From JBMNMU01 sp050953505 (GTDB lineage Bacteria; Bacillota; Clostridia; Peptostreptococcales; Anaerovoracaceae): 64,000 nucleotides of DNA. The stretch is from positions 1,984,001 to 2,048,000 of the forward strand of contig JBMNMU010000001.1 in assembly GCA_050953505.1 (NCBI GenBank). Direction: 5' to 3'. The notes beneath the pieces were generated by a model. The model ran no database searches, was not told the origin of the DNA, and worked only from the letters and a program-made list of their open reading frames with translations. This document shows, one piece after another, positions 62,581-64,000 of this stretch (positions within the stretch are counted from its first letter, which is position 1; each line of letters begins with the position of its first letter). A program made the position numbers and the translations under genes.

Positions 62581-62656
62581 AAAAATTGCTGCCAGCTAAA
62601 GCGGGCAATTTCTGTATGAAGTCTGCCTTGCAAAACACTGGGTGTTTTGGGCAGAC
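62581..62656 (-). terminator. Double hairpin and terminator after the dacF-like gene
   Basis: First hairpin GTCTGCC..AAAACAC / GTGTTTT..GGGCAGAC (62621-62656) ends two bases from the stop; then AAATTGC / GCAATTT (62583-62611) is followed on the minus strand by TTTTT. The second is a normal terminator. Confidence 0.75.
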
Positions 62657-62658
62657 TG

Positions 62659-63858
62659 TTATAAGGTTTCTATGTCTTCTAGGTAATAAAGGGGTTCTGA
62701 AAAAATATAATCCCCATCAACATAAATTTTCAATTCTCCCGCCTGCTGCCACCGGGCAATGGGCGCTTTGGCTTGATCATAAAAAACATACTCTATTGCA
62801 ATGTTATTGGTACTAGAAGATATATCCTCTGAACCAATATTGTCTCCACCAAGGCTTTCGACATTTTCCCCAGGCTCATTGTCTTTTGCTGTCTTAATTA
62901 CTGGACAAAGAATATCTTTTTTTGATCCTACATATACAAAATCTTTATCCCCTTCATCTACCAGAACTGCCATGAGCGGGGTGCCTCCCTGCGCAATTCT
63001 AACGGTTTCATATAGATTATAAACATAATCCATTAGATTATAAGTATCTTGAAACCAATTCGGCGCATTCATTACAACGCAAATCAATTCCATTCCATCC
63101 TTTTCCGAGGAAGCAACAAGGGTTCTGCCTGCCGCCTTCGTATAACCAATTTTTATACCAGTCCCACCTTCATATTGGTAGACCACCTTGTTCTTGTTAT
63201 AGAAGTAATTGTATTTTCCCTCTCCCCGATCCGCTGTCCAAACCTTTGCAGCGGCAACCTCTTTAAACTGGGGATTCTTCATCGCTTCTATAGAGATTTT
63301 TGCCATATCTCTAGCTGTGGTATAATGTTCATCATGGTGGAGTCCATTGGGATTCATAAAGTGGGTATTTTCAGCCCCCATTTCCTTTGCTCTTTCGTTC
63401 ATTAAAGAAACAAAATCCTCTACGGACCCTGCAATCTCCTCTGAAATAGCAATAGCTGCATCATTACCGGATCTAAGCATAAGTCCATAAATCAAATCCT
63501 TCAAAGGAATTATTTCATCCTTTTCTAAATAAATGGAGGAGCCCTCTACGCCCACTGCATTATTAGAAACCTTAACCTTCTCATCCGGATTACCTTCCTC
63601 CAGTGCCAAAAGGGCCGTCATTATTTTTGTTGTACTTGCTGGATACACCTTCTGGTCTGGGTTTTTCTCATAAAGCACCCTACCTGATTTGGCCTCTACA
63701 AGAATTGCACATTGTGCAGAAATACTAGGTGGGCTGGCCAGAGGCATAGTTGCAGTAGCCTCCCTCATATCCTGTGTACTAATTCCATAAACAGGTGTAA
63801 ATAAGCCAGTCACAAGAATTATTAAAATTGTAAGTGTTGTTCTTCGTAAATACCTCAT
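62659..63858 (-). CDS. D-alanyl-D-alanine carboxypeptidase, DacF-like
   Basis: A 399-residue exported PBP5-type enzyme trimming peptidoglycan stem peptides. A signal peptide (TLTILIILVTGLFTPVYG) is followed by SxxK in YPASTTKIM, SGN in LRSGNDAA and, at the third motif, KIG (TGIKIGYTKAAGR) in place of the usual KTG. A C-terminal domain follows. The Thr to Ile change in the third motif is unusual and could affect activity. AAGGAG precedes the ATG. Confidence 0.9.
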   Translation of the reverse strand: MRYLRRTTLTILIILVTGLFTPVYGISTQDMREATATMPLASPPSISAQCAILVEAKSGRVLYEKNPDQKVYPASTTKIMTALLALEEGNPDEKVKVSNNAVGVEGSSIYLEKDEIIPLKDLIYGLMLRSGNDAAIAISEEIAGSVEDFVSLMNERAKEMGAENTHFMNPNGLHHDEHYTTARDMAKISIEAMKNPQFKEVAAAKVWTADRGEGKYNYFYNKNKVVYQYEGGTGIKIGYTKAAGRTLVASSEKDGMELICVVMNAPNWFQDTYNLMDYVYNLYETVRIAQGGTPLMAVLVDEGDKDFVYVGSKKDILCPVIKTAKDNEPGENVESLGGDNIGSEDISSSTNNIAIEYVFYDQAKAPIARWQQAGELKIYVDGDYIFSEPLYYLEDIETL

Positions 63859-64000
63859 AAAAAAATCTCCTTCTTTTTCTTATTTTGCTAAGATTCTTAA
63901 GGAGATATTCATGAAATTTCTGTTATTTTAAATGCTTTCAGGTAGGACAAGGTTTGGAAAAACGAAACATTGATGACTCAGATAATATCCAAAGCGATCT

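Overview
The window looks like chromosomal DNA of a low-GC, spore-forming, strictly anaerobic member of the Clostridia. Evidence: sporulation/germination-type wall enzymes (SleB-like hydrolase, CwlD amidase, DacF-like carboxypeptidase), AddB, a glycyl-radical enzyme, corrinoid methyl transfer, a SAM-I riboswitch before metK, strong AGGAGG ribosome sites and frequent TTG/GTG starts. I would place it near the Alkaliphilus/Natronincola type of alkaliphilic or acetogenic clostridia, but no rRNA is present to settle this.

Layout. 0-3 kb: small ferritin-like protein, SleB-like hydrolase and an internally duplicated protein. 3.4-8.3 kb (+): a glycyl-radical enzyme with an unusual C-x-Q active-site motif, its activase and an NhaC-type transporter. 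8.3-10.1 kb: dispersed repeats, tRNA-Thr(CGT) and an SLH/fibronectin surface protein. 10.3-28.2 kb (all on -): one continuous dimethylamine/pyrrolysine island. 28.7-41 kb (-): housekeeping genes addB, a phosphatase, a BusR-like regulator, tex, prfB (with its programmed frameshift) and secA. 41.3-43.9 kb (+): a NitT/TauT-type ABC transporter. 44-46.6 kb (-): aspartokinase and metK with a SAM-I riboswitch. 47-52.9 kb: an unknown protein, a serine hydrolase, a complete ISL3-family insertion sequence with 8-bp target duplication, and a saccharopine dehydrogenase-like enzyme. 53-64 kb: AraC regulator, a cluster of DnaA boxes, CwlD, AlaX-type editing protein, LVIVD propeller protein, a pseudouridine synthase, an FAD/Fe-S oxidoreductase pair and a DacF-like carboxypeptidase.

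The island is the centre of interest. Transcribed leftward, it holds a sigma-54 activator, a -24/-12 promoter, mtbC (corrinoid protein), mtbB (dimethylamine methyltransferase with an in-frame amber codon read as pyrrolysine), a BCCT transporter, an MtbA-like methyltransferase fused to a thioredoxin-fold domain, a B12-methionine-synthase-activation-like protein, a RamA/RACo-type reductive activase, tRNA-Pyl(CUA), pylB, pylC, pylSc, pylD, a second activation-like protein, pylSn, an amidohydrolase and a PadR regulator. It thus encodes uptake, demethylation, corrinoid repair, and the synthesis and decoding of the 22nd amino acid.

UAG is also an ordinary-looking stop for several genes, including pylSc, the activase and the glycyl-radical enzyme, so the window is a natural test of how the cell separates stop from Pyl. 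A second theme is a recurring class of long, multi-segment hairpins in gaps between genes, often ending within a few bases of a stop codon.
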